NCBI RefSeq assembly: GCF_900168325.1
Contig: NZ_FVZE01000003.1
Location: 124,001 to 188,000, forward strand
Reading direction: 5' to 3'
Origin: Novosphingobium mathurense
GTDB lineage: Bacteria; Pseudomonadota; Alphaproteobacteria; Sphingomonadales; Sphingomonadaceae
Length of the DNA: 64,000 nt
Translations under genes and position numbers: made by a program
Part shown: positions 17,731 through 25,058 of the stretch, one piece after another
How the letters are laid out: every line of letters starts with the position of its first letter
Position numbering within the stretch: the stretch's first letter is position 1
The notes under the pieces: model-generated
Databases searched by the model: none
The model's input: only the letters and a program-made list of their open reading frames with translations
Told to the model about the DNA's origin: nothing

Positions 17731-18177
17731 TCAGTCCCGGTTGACGCTGGAAAGATCGGGAATCGCGCCCCAATCCTCGCGCAGGATTTCCCTCATCCGC
17801 GCGATGCGCTGCTTGCCGAAACGACGCCCGATATGTCCTTCCAATTCCCTGAGGATAGCCTGCGCGTCATCGCGCAGCGTCTCCGATTCAGGACTGAAGG
17901 CAACAATCTGCGCACGCCGATCCATTGGATCGGGCTTCAACACGATCAGCCCCCGCTCCTCCATCTCGACCAGGGTCTTGCTCATCGCCTGACGCGAGAT
18001 CCCGAGATTGCGCGCCAATTGCGAGGCGCGCCTGACGCCCAACATGATGTTGACGAGAACAAGCGATTGTCCACGCGAGACGTCCGGCCAGCCATGCGAC
18101 TTGAGGCCCGACTGCAAGGCTTCGTCGAACCAGTAAAAGGATCGCAGAAGATCCATCATCAGAAAGCCGTCTGCCAT
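17731..18177 (-). CDS. MarR family transcriptional regulator 2
   Basis: Winged-helix regulator of 148 residues with helix-turn-helix ASQLARNLGISRQAMSKTLVE and wing DPMDRRAQIVAFS. FYWFDEALQSGLKSHGWPDV and REDWGAI match equivalent parts of MarR regulator 1, so this is a diverged paralogue, lacking the basic C-terminal tail of that protein. It is divergent from the exported metallo-hydrolase, and the 138-base gap holds operator D, as expected for autoregulation plus control of the transport and oxidation genes to the right. Confidence 0.87.
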   Translation of the reverse strand: MADGFLMMDLLRSFYWFDEALQSGLKSHGWPDVSRGQSLVLVNIMLGVRRASQLARNLGISRQAMSKTLVEMEERGLIVLKPDPMDRRAQIVAFSPESETLRDDAQAILRELEGHIGRRFGKQRIARMREILREDWGAIPDLSSVNRD

Positions 18178-18252
18178 ATACCCCCTGTGCCGTCGTCAGG
18201 CCATCCATCGCAGTTGGTATGGCCCGCCAAAGTCGACACATCAAGAATTTTC

Positions 18253-18267
18253 GACAACTTAATTGAC
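18253..18267. promoter_or_regulatory. Putative MarR operator, site D
   Basis: GACAACTTAATTGAC has the right arm TTGAC intact and one mismatch in the left arm. It lies between MarR regulator 2 (start 18177) and the exported hydrolase (start 18316). TTGACA at 18263-18268 could also be a -35 box for the rightward genes. Confidence 0.6.
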
Positions 18268-18315
18268 ATTAATCCCGTGCCAATCCACAACCCGGCGCAA
18301 AGAAAGCACGGGAGA

Positions 18316-19308
18316 ATGACCTTGAAGCTTGCCCCCCTTGCCCTGTGGCTAACCGCATCCATTTCCGCAGCTGCCGGGGCGACAGATCCCACCGCGCATA
18401 GCGCAATCCCCGCGAGTGAGTCGCGCCTCGTTATCCTGGGAACTGGTGGCGGACCGATCCCTCAGGCGGATCGTTCACAGCCGGCCAACCTGCTCATCGT
18501 GCGCGGCAAGGCGTACCTCATCGACTGCGGAGACGGTACGTCAAGGCAGATTACGAAGGCGGGGTACCGCGTCAACCAGATCGGGAACATTTTTCTCACC
18601 CACCTGCACTTCGACCACACCGGCGGACTATCCGCTTTCATGGGCTTCGACTGGATGGCGAAGCGTACCCAGCCCGTTGCGATCTACGGCCCGCCGGGAA
18701 GCGAGAAACTGGTCCAGACGTCGGCGGCCAATCTTGGAGTAGCCGAGGCGATCTTCGCGCCGCAAGTCCCCGACCTGCTTCCGCTCGCCAGCGTCTTCGC
18801 CGCCCAGGACTTCGACCTCACCACGCCGCGTGAAATATATCGCGACGAAAACGTGCGTGTCACGGCTGTCGAAAACAGCCATTATTCAACCATGCAATTG
18901 CCACCGCGCGAATACGGCCGGGACCGCTCCTACTCCCTGCGCTTCGATACACCTGACCGATCGATCGTCTTCACTGGCGACACCGGTCCTAGTGCTGCTG
19001 TCGAGGCGCTGGCGCGGGATGCTGACATACTGGTAAGCGAAGCTATCGATCTGGACGCGGTAACGGCCAGTATCCGGCGCCGCGGTGCGAAGGACGGCAA
19101 TGACCTGGAACCGCTCATCGATCATATGCGACACGAACACCTGACCCCCGAGGAAGTCGGAAAGCTCGCTACCAGGGCAAGCGTGAAGATGGTGGTACTG
19201 ACGCATCTTGCTGGTGCTGCGGGGCCCGATACGTCCAGCTTCGCTGTGGGCGTAAGGCGTGAATATTCAGGTCCGGTTGTCGTCGCCCAGGACCTTGATG
19301 CGTTCTGA
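18316..19308 (+). CDS. Exported metallo-beta-lactamase-fold hydrolase
   Basis: Dinuclear-metal hydrolase of 330 residues with a signal peptide of about 22 residues (LAPLALWLTASISAAAGA). The metal motif is THLHFDHTGG, followed by ENSHYST and FTGDTGPS, which supply further metal-binding His and Asp. The glycine-rich start LGTGGGPIPQ resembles the RNase Z/arylsulfatase-like branch, which includes periplasmic esterase-like enzymes. ATG at 18316 lies directly on GGGAGA; the in-frame TTG at 18322 is better spaced and would shorten the protein by two residues. It is next to the receptor gene, so it likely hydrolyses the imported compound, such as an ester or lactone, in the periplasm. Confidence 0.85.
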   Translation: MTLKLAPLALWLTASISAAAGATDPTAHSAIPASESRLVILGTGGGPIPQADRSQPANLLIVRGKAYLIDCGDGTSRQITKAGYRVNQIGNIFLTHLHFDHTGGLSAFMGFDWMAKRTQPVAIYGPPGSEKLVQTSAANLGVAEAIFAPQVPDLLPLASVFAAQDFDLTTPREIYRDENVRVTAVENSHYSTMQLPPREYGRDRSYSLRFDTPDRSIVFTGDTGPSAAVEALARDADILVSEAIDLDAVTASIRRRGAKDGNDLEPLIDHMRHEHLTPEEVGKLATRASVKMVVLTHLAGAAGPDTSSFAVGVRREYSGPVVVAQDLDAF

Positions 19309-19334
19309 TAAAGGAAACTAAATTGACTGTTTTT

Positions 19335-19349
19335 GTCATTTAAGTTGAC
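19335..19349. promoter_or_regulatory. Putative MarR operator, site E
   Basis: GTCATTTAAGTTGAC keeps the outer half-sites GTCA and TGAC of sites A to D. It lies 54 bases upstream of the second TonB receptor start. Another TTGAC at 19323-19327 could be the -35 element. Confidence 0.62.
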
Positions 19350-19402
19350 ATTATTTTCGGACTCCACGAATGTCGCTGCAAACAACGACAATGGAGAGAA
19401 TG

Positions 19403-21655
19403 ATGACGAATCGGCTCGCCGCCCTTGCGCAGGGAGGCGCATCGGTGGCTGCAATCGCCTGGACCGGCATCCTGGCAGCCCCAGTTCCCGCAATCGCTCA
19501 ATCCGAACCGGCGAATGCATCGAGCGAAAAACCGGCAGAGACCGATTCAGGCGCGCCGGGCGAGATCGTCGTGACGGCCCAGCGCCGCTCCGAAAGCCTC
19601 CAGGACGTGCCCATTTCCATTGCTGTCGTCGGCGGTGAGACCCTGAGCAATCGTAGCGTTGGCAATTTCGAACAACTCGCCCCACTTGTCCCCAACCTGA
19701 CCGTCGCCAAGTCCCCAGCGGCAAACGTCATCGTCCTGCGCGGCATCGGGTCCAGCCCCGGGAGTCCTTCGCTCGATCAGTCGGTCGTCATGTTCATCGA
19801 CGGGGTCTATGCCGGCAATGCCCGCCAGTTCGCCGCGCCATTCCTCGACATCGAACGCCTGGAGATCCTGCGTGGGCCACAGGGCGCACTTGTCGGTCGC
19901 AATACCAGCGCCGGTGCGATCAACATCATTTCGCGCAAGCCCGGCGCCTATTTCGGCGGCTATCTGAATGCCACCTACGACTTCAAGCTTGACGGCCCTA
20001 CAATAGAAGGTGGCATGGATGTGCCTGTCGCCAACGGCTTCGCGATCCGTGCCGTCGGCCGTTACTCAGACGTCGAAGGCTATATCCACAACACCCAGAC
20101 CGACCGCGATGAGCCAGCCCGTCGTGATATCGTCGGACGCATTACCGGAGTTCTGGACAACGGCGGCCCGGTCACGCTCACCGCGAAGTTCGAGCATGCG
20201 GACGTCCGCCAACACGGGACACCGCTTCAGGCTATCGCTCCGGATAAAGGCGAATACTTCGATTACACCAAGGATACCGTTCTTACGAGCGGCCCGGAAT
20301 TCGACAATATCAGGTCGGATAATGCCGTACTGCAGGCCGGGATTGACCTTGGAGGGCCGCAACTGGTGTGGATCAGCGCCTATTCGGGTTTCAAGCAGCA
20401 GCAACGTATCGACGGCGATTTCTACTTCCGCAATCTCGCCACGGCAGACTTCGATCAGAAGTTCGACCAGCTCTCACAGGAACTGCGTCTCGTCTCTCCG
20501 GGAGGGCAGACCCTCGATTACGTCTTCGGCCTGTACTATTCCAAGGCCAAGCTCGTCGAAGAACGCACTACCGGCGTGCTGTTTGCACCAGCTGCCAGTA
20601 CCTACCGCATCTTCCGGCAGGATAGCTCTGCATTCTCAGCCTATGCCGCGCTCACCTATCATCTTAGCGATGCACTGCGCGTCAACGGCAGCCTGCGCTA
20701 TACCGACGAGAGCAAGGACGCAAATTTCGCGCTCTACGCCGGCCCCAATGCAGCCACTCAGCGCACCGGCACCCTGCGCTCCCAATTCGACGGCTCCCTG
20801 AGCAAGGGGACGCTCGATCCCGCCGCATCCGTCCAGTTCGATCTGTCGTCCAACGCGATGCTCTACGCAAGTTTCGGCAAGGGTTCGAAAAGTGGCGGCT
20901 TCCAGGGGGCCATTTCCAATGCCACCGAAGATACATTCGCCTTTCGCCCGGAGCGCAGCACATCGTTCGAAGGCGGCATCAAGCTGACCTTGCCGGGTCT
21001 TGGCTACTTCAACCTCTCGGCCTTTCACACGGTCTACAAGGACCTTCAGGTTTCGACGGCCCTTCCCTCACCTGATGGAACGAGCGCGCCATTCTTTACC
21101 GGTAACGCTCCCAAGGCGCGTACTGCCGGAGCGGAGGCCGAATTCTTCCTCCAACCGGCAAACTTCCTTGAACTGCAGGGAAGCCTGGCGTGGCTGCCGA
21201 CGGCCAAGTACGTCAAGTTCACCAGCGGCCCATGCTTCATCGGCCGCGCAGCGGACGGCTCCGCCATCGGGTCATGCGATCTGAGCGGATCGCGGCTCGG
21301 TTTCGCACCGCGCTATTCCGGCTCTCTCACGGCTACGGTAAAACAGCCGCTTTCCAACGCACTCGAAGTGCGGGCAAGCCTCTCGCCGACGTTCCAGGGG
21401 CGTTCGTTCCGTGATTTCGCGAACGACCCGGTGACTGCGCAGGATGCCTTCGTAAAGCTCGACGCGCGCTTCTCGCTCGCGCGCAGCGACGGAAAATGGG
21501 AACTCGCGCTCATCGGCAAGAACATCACAGACAAGCGCACGATCTCATTCGGAAGTTCGGGGGGCCTTGCCAATACCTTCCTCTCACCGACAGCCCGCAT
21601 CGGCGTGATCGATCCGCCCCGCACGATCGCCGTCCAAGCCAAGGTAAAGTTCTGA
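19403..21655 (+). CDS. TonB-dependent outer-membrane receptor
   Basis: Second receptor of the island, 750 residues. The leader (ALAQGGASVAAIAWTGILAA) is hydrophobic and cleavage is likely after AIAQ. The plug opens with EIVVTAQRRSESLQDVPISI and the chain ends with a terminal Phe (AVQAKVKF). ATG 19403 is preceded by GGAGAG, the same arrangement as for the receptor at 4103-6310. The two receptors are of the same subfamily but clearly different in the barrel, so they may take up different but related molecules. The monooxygenase follows with 2 bases of spacing, tying uptake to oxidation. Confidence 0.93.
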   Translation: MTNRLAALAQGGASVAAIAWTGILAAPVPAIAQSEPANASSEKPAETDSGAPGEIVVTAQRRSESLQDVPISIAVVGGETLSNRSVGNFEQLAPLVPNLTVAKSPAANVIVLRGIGSSPGSPSLDQSVVMFIDGVYAGNARQFAAPFLDIERLEILRGPQGALVGRNTSAGAINIISRKPGAYFGGYLNATYDFKLDGPTIEGGMDVPVANGFAIRAVGRYSDVEGYIHNTQTDRDEPARRDIVGRITGVLDNGGPVTLTAKFEHADVRQHGTPLQAIAPDKGEYFDYTKDTVLTSGPEFDNIRSDNAVLQAGIDLGGPQLVWISAYSGFKQQQRIDGDFYFRNLATADFDQKFDQLSQELRLVSPGGQTLDYVFGLYYSKAKLVEERTTGVLFAPAASTYRIFRQDSSAFSAYAALTYHLSDALRVNGSLRYTDESKDANFALYAGPNAATQRTGTLRSQFDGSLSKGTLDPAASVQFDLSSNAMLYASFGKGSKSGGFQGAISNATEDTFAFRPERSTSFEGGIKLTLPGLGYFNLSAFHTVYKDLQVSTALPSPDGTSAPFFTGNAPKARTAGAEAEFFLQPANFLELQGSLAWLPTAKYVKFTSGPCFIGRAADGSAIGSCDLSGSRLGFAPRYSGSLTATVKQPLSNALEVRASLSPTFQGRSFRDFANDPVTAQDAFVKLDARFSLARSDGKWELALIGKNITDKRTISFGSSGGLANTFLSPTARIGVIDPPRTIAVQAKVKF

Positions 21656-21657
21656 GC

Positions 21658-22914
21658 ATGAACACGATGACAAGAATCGACGCGCCCTCCCTCGCCGACC
21701 GTCGGATTCCCGCGGGCAATGACTTCCTCACTGCAGAACAGGTCGCGCAGATCACCCCGGACGAACTGATCCGGCGTACGAGCGCCCTGCAACCGCTCAT
21801 TGCCGAGCATGCCGCAGAGGCGGAGCGGCTGCGCCGCCCCGTCGACGCCGTCTGGCAGGCCCTGCGCGACAGCGGGTACTTCTACATGTTCGTGCCGCGA
21901 GTTCATGGCGGACTTGAATTCGATCCGGACACCTTCATCAGCGCCACGCTGCCGATCGCCGAAGCTGATCCGTCCACCGGCTGGGTCGCCAGTTTCTGTG
22001 CAGAGCACAACTGGCTGATTGCGCAAATGCCGGAGAAGGCACAAGCGGAAGTCTGGAACGGCAACAAGTATGCCATCGCGCCCAGCGTCGCCTCTCCTCC
22101 CGGACAGGCCCGCATCGTCGATGGAGGTTTCACGATCAGCGGCCACTGGAAATGGGGCACAGGCATCATGCATGCCGACTGGGCGATGCTCAACGCGCTC
22201 GTGCCGACGCAAGCCGGCCCGCCAGCCATGCACATGTTCCTCATCCCGGCCTCGGAAGTGACCGTGCTCGACACCTGGCACATGGAAGGCATGGCGGCGA
22301 CGGGGAGCAATGACCTCGTGCTCGAAGATGCCTTCGTTCCGGCCCATCGCTGCTTCGAGGTCGGACCGGTCCGCTCCGGTCGTGGCCATGCCGGCAGGAT
22401 CTACGACAACCCGCTCTACAAGGCGCCGATGTTGCCCCAGCTCTGCGTGGCTGCTGCCATTCCCGCAATCGGAGCAGCCCGGGCGGCCGTGCGCCTGTGT
22501 AACGAGCGGCTAAGGAAGCATGTGAAGATGGGCACGGAGACGACAAGTGTCGAAAAGCCGGCCGCGCAAATGCGTCTCGCCCGTGCCGACATCCTGGTCG
22601 ACTCCGCAGAGCTGATGCTCCGCACGGCCTCACGCCGGTCGCTCGAGATCGGCGTGCTGGACGAGCCCAGACAGATCACCGAGCGGATCCGTCTGCGCGC
22701 GCAGATCGCCTACGCGGTTTCCCAATGCGTCGATGCCGTGCGCACGACGTGCGAGGCGGTAGGCTCCAGCGTGCATGCGCTGTCGAATCCCATGCAGCGC
22801 CTGCTGCGCGACATCCAGGTCATGCAAAGCCATATCGTCTACGATCTGGACGTAGCGACCGAACTGCACGGCCGGACTCTCGTCGGTCTGCCGCCGAACT
22901 CTGTCCTGCTCTGA
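21658..22914 (+). CDS. Acyl-CoA dehydrogenase-fold flavin monooxygenase (HsaA-like)
   Basis: Protein of 418 residues with the acyl-CoA dehydrogenase fold but sequence features of the two-component oxygenases (HsaA, HpaB-like group D). FVPRVHGGLEFDPDTF, AEADPSTGWVASFCAEHNW, GHWKWGTGIMHADW and DTWHMEGMAATGSNDL are typical. These enzymes use reduced flavin supplied by a separate reductase to hydroxylate aromatic or alicyclic rings. No flavin reductase is visible nearby, so it must be borrowed from elsewhere. Start ATG 21658 lies two bases after the receptor stop. The catalytic Glu of true dehydrogenases is absent from the C-terminal end, which supports oxygenase rather than dehydrogenase. Confidence 0.87.
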   Translation: MNTMTRIDAPSLADRRIPAGNDFLTAEQVAQITPDELIRRTSALQPLIAEHAAEAERLRRPVDAVWQALRDSGYFYMFVPRVHGGLEFDPDTFISATLPIAEADPSTGWVASFCAEHNWLIAQMPEKAQAEVWNGNKYAIAPSVASPPGQARIVDGGFTISGHWKWGTGIMHADWAMLNALVPTQAGPPAMHMFLIPASEVTVLDTWHMEGMAATGSNDLVLEDAFVPAHRCFEVGPVRSGRGHAGRIYDNPLYKAPMLPQLCVAAAIPAIGAARAAVRLCNERLRKHVKMGTETTSVEKPAAQMRLARADILVDSAELMLRTASRRSLEIGVLDEPRQITERIRLRAQIAYAVSQCVDAVRTTCEAVGSSVHALSNPMQRLLRDIQVMQSHIVYDLDVATELHGRTLVGLPPNSVLL

Positions 22915-22921
22915 GCGGAAG

Positions 22922-23920
22922 ATGAAAGCCCTCCTGTCCCGTCAGCCCGGTGGCCCGGAAGCGCTGGAGCTGTGCGATTGTCCGGCTCCACGGCCCGGGC
23001 GGGGCGAAGTGCTCTTGCGAACACAGGCCTGTGGGATCAATTTTCCTGACGCGCTCATTGTCGGGGACAAATACCAGGTCCGACCCCCACGCCCTTTCGC
23101 ACCCGGGAGCGAAATCACCGGAATCGTGGCTGCTGTCGGGGAAGGCGTTGAAGGTTGGCAGGTCGGCGATGTAGCAATTGCCCTGCCCGGTCATGGCGGC
23201 CTTGCTGAAGAGGTTGCGGTCTCCGCCGCCCAGTGTTTCGTGGTGCCGAAGGAGGCCGATCCGGTCGAAGGAGCAGCCTTGCTGGTGACATTCGGCACGG
23301 CTCTCTATGCCCTGCGGGAACGCGGTGCCTTGTGCGAGAATGAAACCTTGCTGGTCCTCGGTGCGGCCGGAGGCGTGGGACTTGCAGCAATTGGCATCGG
23401 CAAGCTGATGGGCGCCCGCGTTGTCGCCAGCGTGTCTGGCGATGACAAGGCCGAAATCGCCCGAGCTGCCGGTGCCGATGCCATTGTGATCCACAGTGAT
23501 GACATCAGCGGCAAGGAAGAAACCGCACACTTTACCAGATTGCTCAAGGATGCCGTCGGGCCCGAAGGCGCACAGGTCGTCCTGGACCCTGTCGGCGGTT
23601 CCTATTGCGAGCCGGCTCTTCGCACGATGGGCTGGCTCGGGCGATACCTCGTCCTGGGCTTCGCAGCGAGCATCCCGGCACCGCCTCTCAATCTCGTCCT
23701 CCTCAAGTCATGCGACATACGCGGGGTCTTTTGCGGTGCCTTTGCCGAACGCGAGCCGGAGAAATACCGCAAAATCGCGATGCAGGTCATCGAATGGTGG
23801 CAGGCAGGACATATCCGCCCGCGTATTGACCGGACCTACCCTCTGGAACGCGGCGGCGAAGCCTTGAGGCGCCTTGCCAACCGAGAGGCCATGGGCAAAG
23901 TCGTCGTCACCATGGCCTGA
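22922..23920 (+). CDS. Quinone oxidoreductase-like MDR enzyme
   Basis: Medium-chain reductase of the zeta-crystallin/quinone oxidoreductase branch, 332 residues, NADPH-dependent and without zinc-binding cysteines in the usual places. ACGINFPDALIVGDKYQ and APGSEITGIVAAVGEGVEG form the substrate domain; GAAGGVGLAAIGIGKLMGA is the nucleotide-binding loop; VVLDPVGG follows. These proteins reduce quinones or enoyl groups. It follows the monooxygenase gene after 7 bases and is the last gene of region 1, so it may reduce a quinone or enone made by that oxygenase. Confidence 0.9.
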   Translation: MKALLSRQPGGPEALELCDCPAPRPGRGEVLLRTQACGINFPDALIVGDKYQVRPPRPFAPGSEITGIVAAVGEGVEGWQVGDVAIALPGHGGLAEEVAVSAAQCFVVPKEADPVEGAALLVTFGTALYALRERGALCENETLLVLGAAGGVGLAAIGIGKLMGARVVASVSGDDKAEIARAAGADAIVIHSDDISGKEETAHFTRLLKDAVGPEGAQVVLDPVGGSYCEPALRTMGWLGRYLVLGFAASIPAPPLNLVLLKSCDIRGVFCGAFAEREPEKYRKIAMQVIEWWQAGHIRPRIDRTYPLERGGEALRRLANREAMGKVVVTMA

Positions 23921-24036
23921 CCCACTGCAATCTGCCGCGCGCTACTGGCAAGTCGATCAGACCGGTAGATCTTCCCGGCAATCTTTGAGTATGGTCAAGG
24001 ACCCGGCCGCGACACGATGCTGAAGTCCGCTTGACC

Positions 24037-25047
24037 ATGGAGATCCTTTCCGCCTGGCTTGCCTTCGCGATCTGCGTGCTGCTCATCGGCATGGCAGGCC
24101 CTGCATTGACACGCAGCGGCGGCGACATTGCAGCGCGCACGGGCATGTCCGCATCCTGGGTCGGACTGATCATGCTGGCGGCGGCCACATCGCTGCCCGA
24201 ACTGTTCACGGGGATCAGCGCCGTGACGATCGCCGATGCCCCCAACATTGCCATGGGCGATGCTCTGGGCAGCTGCATCTTCAATCTCGTCATGCTGGTC
24301 CTGCTGGACGCCTTGTGCCGGGACGAGCCGTTCTGGCGGCGCAGCGATCAGGGACACATCCTTTCCGCCGGCTTCGGCGTGGTACTGATCAGTTTCGTCG
24401 GGGCGCTGATGCTGACGAGCCGCAATGGTCTCGATTTCCGGATCGGCCATGTCAGCGTCTATTCGCCGCTCCTGATCATGCTTTATTTCATCGCGATGCG
24501 TGCTGCCTTTTTCTACGAACGCAGGCCGGAACGTCCAGCGCAGCCTTTGGGCCCGGCACGCGGCGACAGGACCTTGAAGCGCGCGGTCGTGAACTATCTT
24601 GTCGCCGCCGGCGTAGTCGGTGCAGCCGGAGCCTGGCTTCCGTTCGTCGGCCAGGAAGTGGCTGCCGTGATGGGCTGGCGGGCGAGCTTCGTGGGCACGC
24701 TGTTCATCGCGGCGGCGACCTCGATACCGGAGCTGATCGTCACCGTAAGCGCACTGCGGATGGGATCGGCCGACATGGCAATCGGCAACCTTCTGGGCAG
24801 CAACCTGTTCATCATCCTCGTCATTGCGCTTGACGACATCGTCTATACCGACGGCTCATTCTACGCGCAGGTTTCGCCCGCGCACGCCGTCACCGCCTTT
24901 GCGGCAGCGATGATGTCGGGGCTCTGCATAATCGGACTGCTCTATCGCCCCGGGAACCGGTTCTTCGGCCTGTTCGGCTGGATCAGCCTGTCCCTTCTCG
25001 CGATCTACCTGCTCAGTTCCTACGCCATCTACCTGCACGGGCACTGA
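24037..25047 (+). CDS. CaCA family sodium/calcium-type antiporter
   Basis: Integral membrane protein of 336 residues with about ten hydrophobic segments arranged as two homologous halves. Both alpha repeats are present: MLAAATSLPELFTGI near residue 50 and FIAAATSIPELIVTV near residue 220, each with the ion-binding Glu; DALGSCIFNLVML and NLLGSNLFIILVI are the paired second motifs. Such exchangers export calcium or other cations against Na or H. It converges with the P-type ATPase gene, 11 bases apart, and both may serve cation homeostasis. Substrate ion is inferred from the family. Confidence 0.88.
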   Translation: MEILSAWLAFAICVLLIGMAGPALTRSGGDIAARTGMSASWVGLIMLAAATSLPELFTGISAVTIADAPNIAMGDALGSCIFNLVMLVLLDALCRDEPFWRRSDQGHILSAGFGVVLISFVGALMLTSRNGLDFRIGHVSVYSPLLIMLYFIAMRAAFFYERRPERPAQPLGPARGDRTLKRAVVNYLVAAGVVGAAGAWLPFVGQEVAAVMGWRASFVGTLFIAAATSIPELIVTVSALRMGSADMAIGNLLGSNLFIILVIALDDIVYTDGSFYAQVSPAHAVTAFAAAMMSGLCIIGLLYRPGNRFFGLFGWISLSLLAIYLLSSYAIYLHGH

Positions 25048-25058
25048 GCCCCGGGCCG

